Under the pieces are notes generated by a model. It searched no databases and was not told where the DNA came from. It saw only the letters and a program-made list of their open reading frames with translations. From JALORV01 sp963724365 (lineage in GTDB: Bacteria; Pseudomonadota; Gammaproteobacteria; Burkholderiales; Burkholderiaceae_F), in assembly GCA_963724365.1 (NCBI GenBank), contig CAVRUR010000003.1, positions 310,001-374,000 on the forward strand: a DNA stretch of 64,000 bases, read 5' to 3'. Every line of letters begins with the position of its first letter. Within the stretch, counting starts at the first letter, position 1. The translations under genes were made by a program, and so were the position numbers. This document shows positions 17,453 to 26,407 of the stretch, piece by piece.

Positions 17453-18961
17453 ATGGACCTGATCAGCAATCTCGCGCTCGGCTTTTCGACCGCGCTGACT
17501 TTTGCCAACCTCGCTTACGCCTTCGCCGGCGTGCTGATCGGCACGCTGATCGGCGTGCTGCCCGGCATCGGTCCGATCGCCACGCTGGCCATGCTGCTGC
17601 CGACGACCTACGCGCTCGAGCCGACATCGGCCCTGATCATGCTGGCCGGCATCTATTACGGTGCGCAGTACGGCGGTTCGACCACCGCAATCCTGGTGAA
17701 CCTGCCGGGTGAGTCGTCGTCGGTCGTCACCTGCATCGACGGCTATCAAATGGCACGGCGTGGCCGCGCCGGTTCGGCGCTTGCGATTTCGGCGCTCGGG
17801 TCGTTCTTTGCCGGCACGGTCGGCACGCTGATCCTTGCTGCGCTGGCCGGCCCGATGGTCGAACTGGCGTTCAAGTTCGGACCGGCCGAATACTTCTCGC
17901 TGATGGTGCTGGGCTTGATCGGCGCGGTCGTGCTGGCCTCGGGCTCGCTGGTCAAGGCGATCGCGATGATCCTGCTCGGACTGCTGCTCGGACTGGTCGG
18001 CACCGACGTCAACTCGGGGGTGGCACGTTTCAGCTTCGAAATACCGGAGCTGGCCGATGGCATCGGCTTCGTCTCCGTCGCCATGGGCGTGTTCGGTTTC
18101 GCCGAGATCATTGCCAACCTCGAGCACAAGGGGGAACGGCTGGTCTTCACCGACAAGGTCGGAAAACTTCTTCCCACGATGGCGGAATTCAAGGAGGCGC
18201 TGCCGGCGGTGCTGCGCGGTACTGCGCTCGGTTCGATCCTGGGCGTGCTGCCGGGCGGCGGCGCGCTGCTCGCGTCCTTTGCGGCCTACACCGTCGAGAA
18301 GAAAGTCACACGCAACCCGAAGATTCCCTTCGGACAGGGCAACATCCGCGGTGTCGCCGCGCCGGAGTCGGCCAACAACGCAGGCGCACAGACCTCTTTC
18401 ATCCCGATGCTGACCCTCGGCATTCCGCCGAACGCGGTGATGGCCCTGATGGTCGGTGCGATGACGATCCACAACATCCAGCCCGGCCCACAGGTGATGA
18501 CCAGCAATCCATCGCTCTTCTGGGGCCTGATTGCCTCGATGTGGATCGGCAACCTGATGCTGGTGATCCTCAACCTGCCTCTGATCGGCATCTGGGTGCA
18601 GCTGCTGAAAGTGCCTTATCGCTTCCTGTATCCGGCGATACTCGTGTTCTGCTGCATCGGGGTCTACTCGATCAACAACAACTCATTCGACGTCACGATG
18701 ACCGCGGCCTTTGGCGTGGTCGGGTATCTCTTCTACAAGCTGCGCTGCGAACCGGCACCGCTGATCCTGGGATTCATCCTCGGTCCGATGATGGAAGAAA
18801 ACCTGCGCCGGGCCATGCTGCTGTCGCGTGGCGACGCGACGGTGTTCTTCACCCGCCCGCTGTCACTGACGCTGTTGCTGATGGCTGCCGCGCTCATCGT
18901 CATCGTCGCGTTGCCGCAGATCAGCAAGACCCGGGAACAGGCATTTCACGAGGTCGACTGA
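17453..18961 (+). CDS. tripartite tricarboxylate transporter large permease (TctA)
   Basis: The 502-residue membrane permease of the TTT system, with about 11-12 helices. The two family-defining repeats are visible as GVLPGIGPIATLAMLLP near residue 35 and GVLPGGGALLASF near residue 265. GIYYGAQYGGSTTAILVNLP also matches TctA. Together with the preceding subunit and receptor it makes a complete cation-coupled carboxylate importer. A gamma-glutamyltransferase-like gene follows after 100 bp. Confidence 0.95.
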   Translation: MDLISNLALGFSTALTFANLAYAFAGVLIGTLIGVLPGIGPIATLAMLLPTTYALEPTSALIMLAGIYYGAQYGGSTTAILVNLPGESSSVVTCIDGYQMARRGRAGSALAISALGSFFAGTVGTLILAALAGPMVELAFKFGPAEYFSLMVLGLIGAVVLASGSLVKAIAMILLGLLLGLVGTDVNSGVARFSFEIPELADGIGFVSVAMGVFGFAEIIANLEHKGERLVFTDKVGKLLPTMAEFKEALPAVLRGTALGSILGVLPGGGALLASFAAYTVEKKVTRNPKIPFGQGNIRGVAAPESANNAGAQTSFIPMLTLGIPPNAVMALMVGAMTIHNIQPGPQVMTSNPSLFWGLIASMWIGNLMLVILNLPLIGIWVQLLKVPYRFLYPAILVFCCIGVYSINNNSFDVTMTAAFGVVGYLFYKLRCEPAPLILGFILGPMMEENLRRAMLLSRGDATVFFTRPLSLTLLLMAAALIVIVALPQISKTREQAFHEVD

Positions 18962-19061
18962 GGCCGATCAGCCGTCACGCTGCGCTACGCAGCCTTCTAC
19001 GACTCGGCGAGAGCGAACACGCACGACAGAGCCGGGCGGATCGCGACAGGGCCTAACCGAC

Positions 19062-20699
19062 ATGCACTTCGACTGGACCAACCCCTACCCGACCACCCGC
19101 ACGCCGGTATTTGCCCGTAACGTGGTGGCGACGAGCCAGCCGTTGGCTGCCCAGGCCGGGCTGCGCATGATGCAGGCCGGCGGCAATGCAGTGGACGCGG
19201 CCATCGCCGCCGCTGCCGTCATCACGATGACGGAGCCCTGCAGCAACGGCCTTGGCGCGGACAATTTCGCGATCGTCTGGGATCCCGCGTCGCGCGAACT
19301 GCTGGGACTGAATTCCAGCGGCACCGCGCCCGCCGCCTGGTCGCTCGATTACTTCCGCCGCAAGTACGGCAGCGACCTCGCGCAGAACCGGCCCATGCGA
19401 GGCTGGGACACGGTCACCGTGCCTGGCGCGGTGGCCGGCTGGGGGCTGCTGCATAGTCGGCTTGGCAGGCTGAATTTTGCCGACGTCATGGCGCCGGCGA
19501 TCGAGTATGCCGAGCGCGGCTTCGCCGTCTCGGCGATCGTGCACGAAAAGTGGCAGCGCGCCGCGCCGCTGTTGAAGGACGGCCCCGGCTACGCAGAACA
19601 CTTCATGCCGCGGGGACGAGCACCGTCCATCGGCGAACACTTCACGCTGGCCGGCGCGGCGCGCACTTTCAGGCTGCTCGCCGAGCACGGCGCCGAAGCG
19701 TTCTATCGCGGCGAGATTGCCGATGCCATCGAGCGCCATGCACGCGCCACCGGCGGCGTGCTGTCGGCCGCGGATCTCTCGGCCTACTGGGACTTCGTGC
19801 AGCAGCACGGCTGGGTCGGCACCATCAGCACGCACTTTCATGACCACGAGCTGCACGAAATTCCACCGAACGGCCAGGGGCTCGCGGCGCTGTCGTGCCT
19901 CGGCATTCTGCGCAACACAGGGCTGGCGGATTGCGCGATCGACAGTGCCGACTGGCACCACGTTGCGATCGAGGCGATGAAGCTCGCCTTTGCGGACACC
20001 TACGCCTATGTGTCCGACCCGCGCACGATGCGCCTGACCCCCTCCGACCTGCTCGACGACGCCTACCTGGCGGCGCGGGCGCAGCGCATCGACATGAAGC
20101 GTGCGCAGGTGGCTGAGGCCGGCACGCCTCCGCGCGGCGGCACGATCTACCTGACGACGGCCGATGCCAGCGGCATGATGGTCTCGCTGATCCAGTCGAA
20201 CTACATGGGATTCGGCTCGGGCGTCGTGGTGCCGGGTTTTGGCATCTCGCTGCAGAACCGCGGCTACGGCTTCTCGATGGATCCGGCCAGCGCCAATGTC
20301 GTCGCCCCCGGCAAGCGGCCGTTCCACACGATCATTCCGGCGTTCCTGATGAACCAGGGCGCGCCGCAGATGAGTTTCGGCGTGATGGGCGGCAACATGC
20401 AGCCGCAGGGTCACGTGCAGACGCTGATCCGCATGCTGCTCGGGCACCAGCAACCGCAATCCGCCTGTGATGCCCCGCGCTGGAAGACCATGGACGGCCT
20501 CGCCCTCGAGGTCGAGGGTTCGATGCCCGCTGGCGTCGTCAGCGAGTTGCAGCGGCGCGGCCACCGCGTCACCAGCGGCAACGACAGCTACATGGACTTC
20601 GGCTCCGGTCAGTTCATCTGGCGGCTCGGCGATGCCGGCGTCGACGGCTACGTCGCAGCGAGCGACTCGCGCCGCGACGGCCTGGCCGCGGGATACTGA
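19062..20699 (+). CDS. gamma-glutamyltransferase family protein
   Basis: A 545-residue Ntn-hydrolase of the GGT family. N-terminal GLRMMQAGGNAVDAAIAAA and TEPCSNGLGADNF match the large subunit, and PMRGWDTVTVPGAVAGW is also typical. The self-cleavage site that frees the catalytic threonine should lie in PRGGTIYLTTADASG (Thr361); the residues around it differ from the TTHY/STSH form of classical GGT. PFHTIIPAFLMNQG matches the C-terminal subunit. No signal peptide is seen, so it is probably cytoplasmic. Its place behind a TTT importer suggests action on the imported compound. Confidence 0.88.
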   Translation: MHFDWTNPYPTTRTPVFARNVVATSQPLAAQAGLRMMQAGGNAVDAAIAAAAVITMTEPCSNGLGADNFAIVWDPASRELLGLNSSGTAPAAWSLDYFRRKYGSDLAQNRPMRGWDTVTVPGAVAGWGLLHSRLGRLNFADVMAPAIEYAERGFAVSAIVHEKWQRAAPLLKDGPGYAEHFMPRGRAPSIGEHFTLAGAARTFRLLAEHGAEAFYRGEIADAIERHARATGGVLSAADLSAYWDFVQQHGWVGTISTHFHDHELHEIPPNGQGLAALSCLGILRNTGLADCAIDSADWHHVAIEAMKLAFADTYAYVSDPRTMRLTPSDLLDDAYLAARAQRIDMKRAQVAEAGTPPRGGTIYLTTADASGMMVSLIQSNYMGFGSGVVVPGFGISLQNRGYGFSMDPASANVVAPGKRPFHTIIPAFLMNQGAPQMSFGVMGGNMQPQGHVQTLIRMLLGHQQPQSACDAPRWKTMDGLALEVEGSMPAGVVSELQRRGHRVTSGNDSYMDFGSGQFIWRLGDAGVDGYVAASDSRRDGLAAGY

Positions 20700-20863
20700 A
20701 CGCCGGCGCCGCGGTGGGGCCGATGCAACACAAACGACGGCAAGACTGTCGGTGACCTGCCCGGTTACTTCGGACCAATGAATTCTGGAAGGTTGGCTCT
20801 TCGTCAGCGAGGCGCCGATGCGGAAGCGTCGGCTCGGCGAGAGCATGCCGCACAGCGATCGAT

Positions 20864-21763
20864 TCAAGATCGAACCGGCCGGTGCTTCATCAGCAAATCG
20901 CAGAGTGCCTGCGCCGCGAGCGACAGGCCCCGATCGCTCCGCCGCACGAGGAAGACCTCCCGCGTCAATCCCGCCGCCCGCACCAGTCGTGAGACCAGGT
21001 CCGGATGGGCAAAATGGAACAGCGTCAGCGCCGGCACAACGGTGACTCCCAGTCCCGCGCGCACCATGCCCGCCACGCTGCTGAGCTGCTCGAGTTCTAG
21101 GACTGTGCGCAGCTGCCGCGGGTAGATCGTGGACTCGATGTATTGCCGCACGCTGCTCGAGCGAGCGAGCTGGACGATCGGATGAGGCAGCAGGTCGTTC
21201 AGGGTCACCGGGCCGCGGCCGCGCGCCAGTGGGTGGTCCCTGCGGCAAACTAGATGGAACCGGTCGGTGCAGAAGCGCTCGGTGCGCAGTTCGGTGGCCT
21301 CGACCTGGGTCGCCGCGAGCGCGAAGTCGGCGCGGCCCAGGCGCACCCGCGATGTGCACTCGTCCGACAGCGCGTCTGCCACGTCGAGTTCGATGCCCGG
21401 ATGCTCGCTATGGAATCGGGCGAGCAGCGGCGGCAGCCAGCCGGCAGCCAGCGACGGCAGCACCGCAATCGCTACGCGTCCACGCCGCCGGGCCACGTGA
21501 TCGCTAAGGTCCGTCATTGCCGCCTCGGCGTCGTGCAGCAGGCGTCGCACCGGGTCGACGAACACCTCCCCCTCGGCGGTGAGTTCGACGCTGCGTGTCG
21601 TCCGTTCGAACAGGCGCGCTCCGACTTCCTCTTCGAGTGCGCGGATCAGCGCGGAGAAGGCGGGTTGCGACAGGTGGATTGAGGCGGCCGCGCGCGTAAA
21701 GCTCCTCTGCTCGACGAGGGAAATGAAGGCGCGCAGCGCACGGGTGGAAATATTGATCTGCAT
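20864..21763 (-). CDS. LysR-family transcriptional regulator
   Basis: 299 residues. Winged helix-turn-helix at residues 5-65 (SFTRAAASIHLSQPAFSALIRALEEEVGARLFERTTRSV), followed by the inducer-binding fold. It is divergent from the AtuA-type gene with a 63-bp gap rich in ATC/GAT motifs (21764-21826), where a LysR operator would be expected. It is the obvious candidate to control the 21827-24529 genes and possibly the transporter upstream. Confidence 0.92.
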   Translation of the reverse strand: MQINISTRALRAFISLVEQRSFTRAAASIHLSQPAFSALIRALEEEVGARLFERTTRSVELTAEGEVFVDPVRRLLHDAEAAMTDLSDHVARRRGRVAIAVLPSLAAGWLPPLLARFHSEHPGIELDVADALSDECTSRVRLGRADFALAATQVEATELRTERFCTDRFHLVCRRDHPLARGRGPVTLNDLLPHPIVQLARSSSVRQYIESTIYPRQLRTVLELEQLSSVAGMVRAGLGVTVVPALTLFHFAHPDLVSRLVRAAGLTREVFLVRRSDRGLSLAAQALCDLLMKHRPVRS

Positions 21764-21826
21764 ACCAGATCAATGTATCTCAACTTTGGAATTCACAGAT
21801 CAACGCCATCGGCCTAGATTGCTTGA

Positions 21827-23170
21827 ATGGAAGTCCTCAGGATCGGATGCGCGGCCGGTTTCTCCGGCGACCGTACCGATGCGGCGATCGGCGTGGTCGA
21901 CGCGCTCATCGCGGCGGGCGGGCCGTCGTTTCTGATCTTCGAGACACTCGCTGAGCGCACTCTCGCGCTCGCGCAGCTCGCGCGGCGGAAGGACCCCGAC
22001 AGCGGTTACGAGCCACTGCTCGTCGACATGCTGCAACCCGTGCTGGCGCGTTGCCTGCGGCACGGCATCCGGATCGTCAGCAATTTCGGAGCGGCCAATC
22101 CGACCGGGGCCGCGCGGCGCATCCACGCCCTCGCATTGGAACTCGGCCTGCCGCCCCCTGTCATTGCGGTGATCCACGGCGACGATGTGTCGGGACCTGG
22201 ACACCGGGCGGTGCTCAAAACAGCGCTTTCATCGTCGCTCGAGGAGCGCAGCATCGTGAGCGCCAACGCCTACATCGGCGCGGAAGCGGTCGCGCAGGCG
22301 CTGGCCGCAGGCGCGCAGATCGTGGTCGGCGGTCGGCTGGCCGATCCGTCGCTCACGGTTGGACCCGCGATGGCGCACTTCGGCTGGCGTGCCGACGACT
22401 GGAATCGGCTGGGTCGCGCCACGATGGTCGGCCACCTCCTCGAGTGCGGCGCGCAGGTCAGCGGCGGGTACTTCGCGGACCCGGGGCTCAAGGACGTTCC
22501 GGGTATGGCGCGGCTGGGCTATCCGATCGCGGAGATCGCCGACGATGGCACGGCAATCATCACCAAGCCGGACGGTAGTGGCGGCCGTGTCGATGCGCAC
22601 ACGGTCAAGGAGCAACTGCTGTACGAGATTCACGATCCTTGCGCGTACCTGACACCTGACGTCGTCGCCGACATCGGCGACGCACAAGTCGAGGAATTGG
22701 CAGCGGACCGCGTGCGGCTCGTCGGCGTGCGCGGTCACCGACGGCCCGATGCGCTGAAGGTAAACGTCTGCTTCGAGAGCGGGTGGCAGGCGGAAGGCGA
22801 GATCTCCTACGCGGGTCCGCGCGCCGATGCGCGTGCGCGCCTGGCGGCCGACACGATCCGCGAACGGATGGCCGATGTGGGCCTCCTTCGCGTCGACCTG
22901 ATCGGCAGCTGCAGTGTGTTCGGTGACGACGACGGCCACCTGCTTTCTGCCACCAGCGCTCGCGCCACAAGCGACGTGAGGCTGCGCGTCGCCCTGCGCC
23001 ACGACGACCGCAACGACGCGCAGCGGCTCGAACGCGAAGTGCTAGCCCTCTACTGCTGCGGTCCGGCCGGAGGCGGCGGCGTTCGCACGAGCCTGCGGCC
23101 GACGCTCGGCACCCGCTCGTGCCTGTTGCCGCGCGAACTCGTGACAACCCGCTTCGAGCTGCTGGCTTGA
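21827..23170 (+). CDS. AtuA-type acyclic terpene utilisation/DUF1446 family protein
   Basis: 447 residues matching the large domain of AtuA/DUF1446 proteins. It shows an N-terminal GCAAGFSGDRTDAA, a FGAANPTGAARRIHALA segment, GAQIVVGGRLADPSLTVGPA, and a C-terminal PAGGGGVR turn. The family occurs with acyl-CoA carboxylase and terpene or branched-acid catabolic genes, but its reaction is not established. The normal C-terminal small domain is encoded separately by the next gene, one base after the stop. Confidence 0.85.
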   Translation: MEVLRIGCAAGFSGDRTDAAIGVVDALIAAGGPSFLIFETLAERTLALAQLARRKDPDSGYEPLLVDMLQPVLARCLRHGIRIVSNFGAANPTGAARRIHALALELGLPPPVIAVIHGDDVSGPGHRAVLKTALSSSLEERSIVSANAYIGAEAVAQALAAGAQIVVGGRLADPSLTVGPAMAHFGWRADDWNRLGRATMVGHLLECGAQVSGGYFADPGLKDVPGMARLGYPIAEIADDGTAIITKPDGSGGRVDAHTVKEQLLYEIHDPCAYLTPDVVADIGDAQVEELAADRVRLVGVRGHRRPDALKVNVCFESGWQAEGEISYAGPRADARARLAADTIRERMADVGLLRVDLIGSCSVFGDDDGHLLSATSARATSDVRLRVALRHDDRNDAQRLEREVLALYCCGPAGGGGVRTSLRPTLGTRSCLLPRELVTTRFELLA

Positions 23171-23171
23171 G

Positions 23172-23558
23172 ATGGCGACCATGACTGTCCCCGTCTGGCG
23201 CATCGCCCACGCCCGCAGCGGCGACAAGGGCAACCGCTCCAACATCAGCCTGATTGCGTGGGAGCCGGCGTTCTACCCGCTGATCGTCGACCAGGTTGAC
23301 GAAGCCGCCGTGTTGCGCCTGTTCGCGTTCCGCCGTCCCACGGCGGTGACGCGCTACCTTCTGCCGAAGCTCGCTGCGATGAACTTCGTGATCGATGACG
23401 TGCTCGACGGTGGCGTCAACGACTCGCTCAACCTCGACAGCCACGGCAAGTCGCTTTCCTTCCTGCTTCTCGATCTGCGCGTGCGGTTTCCGACCGAACT
23501 GACCCCGTTGCTGCGGGGACCCGATGCTTCAACAACATTCATGGAGAACACACGATGA
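23172..23558 (+). CDS. AtuA-like C-terminal (ferredoxin-fold) domain protein
   Basis: 128 residues beginning with VWRIAHARSGDKGNRSNISL, the signature of the small domain that in many AtuA proteins is fused to the large one. Here it is a free-standing gene directly behind the large-domain gene, so the two probably form one complex. The stop overlaps the next start by four bases (ATGA). No catalytic role is known. Confidence 0.8.
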   Translation: MATMTVPVWRIAHARSGDKGNRSNISLIAWEPAFYPLIVDQVDEAAVLRLFAFRRPTAVTRYLLPKLAAMNFVIDDVLDGGVNDSLNLDSHGKSLSFLLLDLRVRFPTELTPLLRGPDASTTFMENTR

Positions 23559-24529
23559 CGATCAACACCTTCCGCCGCACCCTGCTCGTGACTGTCCTGG
23601 CCTCGGCCGCATCGGTTGCATTCGCGCAGGGCACGGGCTTCCCGTCAAAGAACCTGACATTCATCGTGCCATTCGCGGCGGGCAGCGCGACCGATCAGCT
23701 CGCGCGCGCAATCGGGCAATCGGTCACCGAGCAGACGAAGCAGCCGGTCGTGGTCGACAACAAGGCCGGCGGTGGGGGCCAGATCGCGGCGAGTGCGGCT
23801 GCGCGCTCCGCACCGGACGGCTACACGGTGCTGATCACCACGAACACGACGCAATCGGCCAACCCGCACCTGTACAAGAAACTGTCCTACGACCCGGTGA
23901 AGGACTTCGTGCCGGTCACTGGGCTCGGCAAGGGCGGACAGGTGCTGGTGGTCCGTCCGGACGCGCCGTACAAGACGGTCGCGGACCTCGTCGCGTTCGC
24001 GAAGAAAAATCCCGGCAAGCTTACGTTTGGCAGCGGCAGTTCGTCGAGCCGCGTAGCGGGCGAGATGCTGAAGCAGCTGGCCGGCGTCGACATCCTGCAC
24101 GTGCCGTACAAGAGCAACCCGATGGCTCTGACCGACGTGCTCGGCGGGCAGATCGACTTCATGATCACCGACACCGCGACCGGCGCACCCCAGGTCAAGG
24201 CCGGCAAGCTGCGCGCGCTCGGCGTGTCGACCGCGAAACGGATGGCGCTGCTGCCCGACGTGCCGACCATCGACGAGGCCGGCGTCAAGGGTTACGAGAT
24301 GGGCTTCTGGTTCGCCGCGTACGTGCCCGCCGGAACGCCGCCGGCCGTCGTGAGCCGCCTGAACGAGCTGCTCGTCGCCGCCACGCGCAGCGCGCCGGCT
24401 CGTTCGTTCTACGAGTCGAGCGGCGTGGAAGCATGGAGCACGACGAGCGAAGAACTCGGCAAGTTCCAGGCGGCGGATACGGTCAAGTGGGGCAAGGTAG
24501 TCAAGGCAGCGGGAATCGAGCCAGAATAG
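23555..24529 (+). CDS. Bug/TctC-family periplasmic solute-binding protein (second receptor)
   Basis: 324 residues. Signal peptide about 1-26 (core LLVTVLASAASVAFA-Q), then FPSKNLTFIVPFAAGSATD, VDNKAGGGGQIAASAAAR, KDFVPVT and PYKSNPMALTDVLGGQ, all typical of Bug receptors. It has no TctA/TctB of its own and sits at the end of the AtuA operon. It may feed the TctAB permease at 16981-18961 or an unlinked one. It differs clearly from the receptor at 15980, so the two are not a recent duplication. Confidence 0.93.
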   Translation: MTINTFRRTLLVTVLASAASVAFAQGTGFPSKNLTFIVPFAAGSATDQLARAIGQSVTEQTKQPVVVDNKAGGGGQIAASAAARSAPDGYTVLITTNTTQSANPHLYKKLSYDPVKDFVPVTGLGKGGQVLVVRPDAPYKTVADLVAFAKKNPGKLTFGSGSSSSRVAGEMLKQLAGVDILHVPYKSNPMALTDVLGGQIDFMITDTATGAPQVKAGKLRALGVSTAKRMALLPDVPTIDEAGVKGYEMGFWFAAYVPAGTPPAVVSRLNELLVAATRSAPARSFYESSGVEAWSTTSEELGKFQAADTVKWGKVVKAAGIEPE

Positions 24530-24599
24530 GTGTTTCTAGTCACTGTTGTCGTGACAGTTCATTGAAATCGCACTCCCGGTTGGCCTCGATACGGTTCGC

Positions 24600-24887
24600 G
24601 TGCGCTTCGACGCATTTGAAGTTGATGAGTCGAATGCCCTCCTGCTGCACAATGGAAAGGCCGTTGCAATCGCGCCAAGGCCATTCGCGCTGCTCTGCGC
24701 GCTCGCACGACGACCCGGATCCCTGCTCACGAAGCACGCGTTGCTTGACGAAGTTTGGGGCCACCAATTCGTCAGCGACTCGGTACTGAAGACCGCCGTC
24801 AGCGAGGTCCGGAAGGTGCTCGCTGACCATCCTCGGCAGCCGCGCTTCATAGAAGCGGTATCCCGGCGGGGCTATCGCGCGTTCTGA
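24600..24887 (+). CDS. stand-alone OmpR/PhoB-type winged-helix domain (possibly truncated regulator)
   Basis: 95 residues that consist only of a winged-helix DNA-binding domain: FEVDESNALLLHNGKAV, IAPRPFALLCALARRPGSLL, VWGHQFVSDSVLKTAVSEVR and a C-terminal RRGYRAF. In known proteins this form is the N-terminal domain of large regulators carrying ATPase/TPR or membrane parts. Here a stop follows the domain at once, and no continuation was recognised downstream in any frame. It starts at GTG. Either a small functional DNA-binding protein or the remnant of a longer gene. Confidence 0.6.
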   Translation: MRFDAFEVDESNALLLHNGKAVAIAPRPFALLCALARRPGSLLTKHALLDEVWGHQFVSDSVLKTAVSEVRKVLADHPRQPRFIEAVSRRGYRAF

Positions 24888-25141
24888 CGGCACTCGAATG
24901 CAAGCAAACGACTGGACTTGAATCGGGGGCAGCACCGAGCACAATGGGTCATGAACGAGCGCGAAAGCCAGATCGATTGATCAGCACAAGGGGCCACGTC
25001 GATCCAAGCGATGGGGCAAAGCGCGCGGTCTAAGAGCAGGACGTCGCCGTCGTTCCGTACAGCGCGCTCCCGGCTTTTTGAGAGAATGCCGCTTCGCGGA
25101 CCGGCACGCCACGAACGGACCGGCCAGAGACAAGGAACCTC

Positions 25142-26272
25142 ATGACCTACGCTGCCATCACCGGCTGGGGCAAATGCATGCCGCCGGCCGTCCTGACCAA
25201 TCCGGACCTCGCCACGTTCCTCGACACGACCGACGACTGGATCATGTCCCGCACCGGCATGAAAGAGCGCCGGATCTCGCACGTCGGGGCGATCGACATG
25301 GCGACGGTGGCGAGCGCCCGCGCGCTGGCCTGCGCCGGGCTGGCCGCCGAGGACATCGACCTGATTGTCTACGGCAGCTGCAGTAACGACGAGCAGGTGC
25401 CGAACAGCGCCTCCGGGGTGCAGGTGAAGCTGGGCGCTGTCAACGCCGCGTCGATGGACATCAATACCGCGTGCACAAGCTTCCTGTACGGCCTGTCGTG
25501 CGCGACCGCGATGGTGCGTACGGGCGCGGTCCGCAACGCGCTGGTCATCGGCGTCGAGCTGATCTCCCCTTACATGGACTGGACCAACCGCAATGTCGCC
25601 GTGCTGTTCGGCGACGGCTGCGCGGCGGTCGTCATCCAGGCGAGCGACAAGAAGGAAGGCCTGCTCGGTGAACAGCTCGGCTGCTACGCGGATGCACGCC
25701 ACATCCTGCGCGTGCGCGGCATGGGATGCACCTATGCCAACCGCGGTGTGCAGTTCGGCGACACGCTGTGGGATTTCGACGGGCAGGAAATATTCAAGAA
25801 GGCCGTCAAGGGCATGGCCCTGGCCTCGCACAAGGTGATGGAAAAGTGCGGCGTGACGGCGGATCAGATCGACATTGTCGTCCCGCACCAGGCCAACTTG
25901 CGCATCATCGAGTCGGTCGCCAAGCACACTGGACTGCCGATGGAAAAGGTGTTCCTCACGGTGCAGCGCTACGGCAACATGTCGGCGGCGACTGTGCCGG
26001 TCGCCCTCGTCGATGCGCTCGAAGAAGGCCGGGTGAAGCCCGGCGCCACGATCCTGATGCCGGGCTTCGGTGGCGGCCTAACGCTGTGCTCGCACCTCGT
26101 GCGCTGGGGCGAGCGCGTGACGCCGCTCGGTACCACCGACGCGGATCTGCCGCCCTGCACCCGCACAGCGCTGGAAATGGTCAACGAGATCCGGTCACGC
26201 AAGCATGCGCACGACACCTCCGAACCTGGGTTGATGGGACCGCGCTTTGCCGAGGCGACCGTCTCTTCCTGA
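25142..26272 (+). CDS. 3-oxoacyl-ACP synthase III-like (KAS III/thiolase-fold) enzyme
   Basis: 376 residues with the complete KAS III triad: Cys111 in NTACTSFLYGL, His249 in VVPHQANLRI and Asn279 in RYGNMSAATVP. These are close to the E. coli FabH positions 112/244/274. The protein is some 50 residues longer than FabH, with an extended C-terminus (from about residue 330), and lies outside any fatty-acid synthesis cluster. It may therefore start a specialised acyl chain or condense acyl-CoAs. An AAGGAAC precedes the ATG. The 254 bp before it hold no recognised gene. Confidence 0.87.
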   Translation: MTYAAITGWGKCMPPAVLTNPDLATFLDTTDDWIMSRTGMKERRISHVGAIDMATVASARALACAGLAAEDIDLIVYGSCSNDEQVPNSASGVQVKLGAVNAASMDINTACTSFLYGLSCATAMVRTGAVRNALVIGVELISPYMDWTNRNVAVLFGDGCAAVVIQASDKKEGLLGEQLGCYADARHILRVRGMGCTYANRGVQFGDTLWDFDGQEIFKKAVKGMALASHKVMEKCGVTADQIDIVVPHQANLRIIESVAKHTGLPMEKVFLTVQRYGNMSAATVPVALVDALEEGRVKPGATILMPGFGGGLTLCSHLVRWGERVTPLGTTDADLPPCTRTALEMVNEIRSRKHAHDTSEPGLMGPRFAEATVSS

Positions 26273-26407
26273 ATGTCCCGGCCGGGCAGTCCCTCGCGCC
26301 GCCCGACGCCACTGAGACTGGCCGGCGGCCGCAGGCCTCGGTCACAGGTCGAAGGTCCGGTCGATCAGTAGAATCAGCCGCTCAACGCAACGACGGATGC
26401 CGAGCCG

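Noticed and set aside
19053..21359. 768-residue open frame on the minus strand
   Set aside because: It runs antisense through the GGT-like gene and has the Arg/His-rich make-up of a frame shadow in GC-rich DNA.
15980..24529. The two Bug receptors as a recent tandem duplication
   Set aside because: They share family blocks only and differ widely in between, so they are old paralogues.
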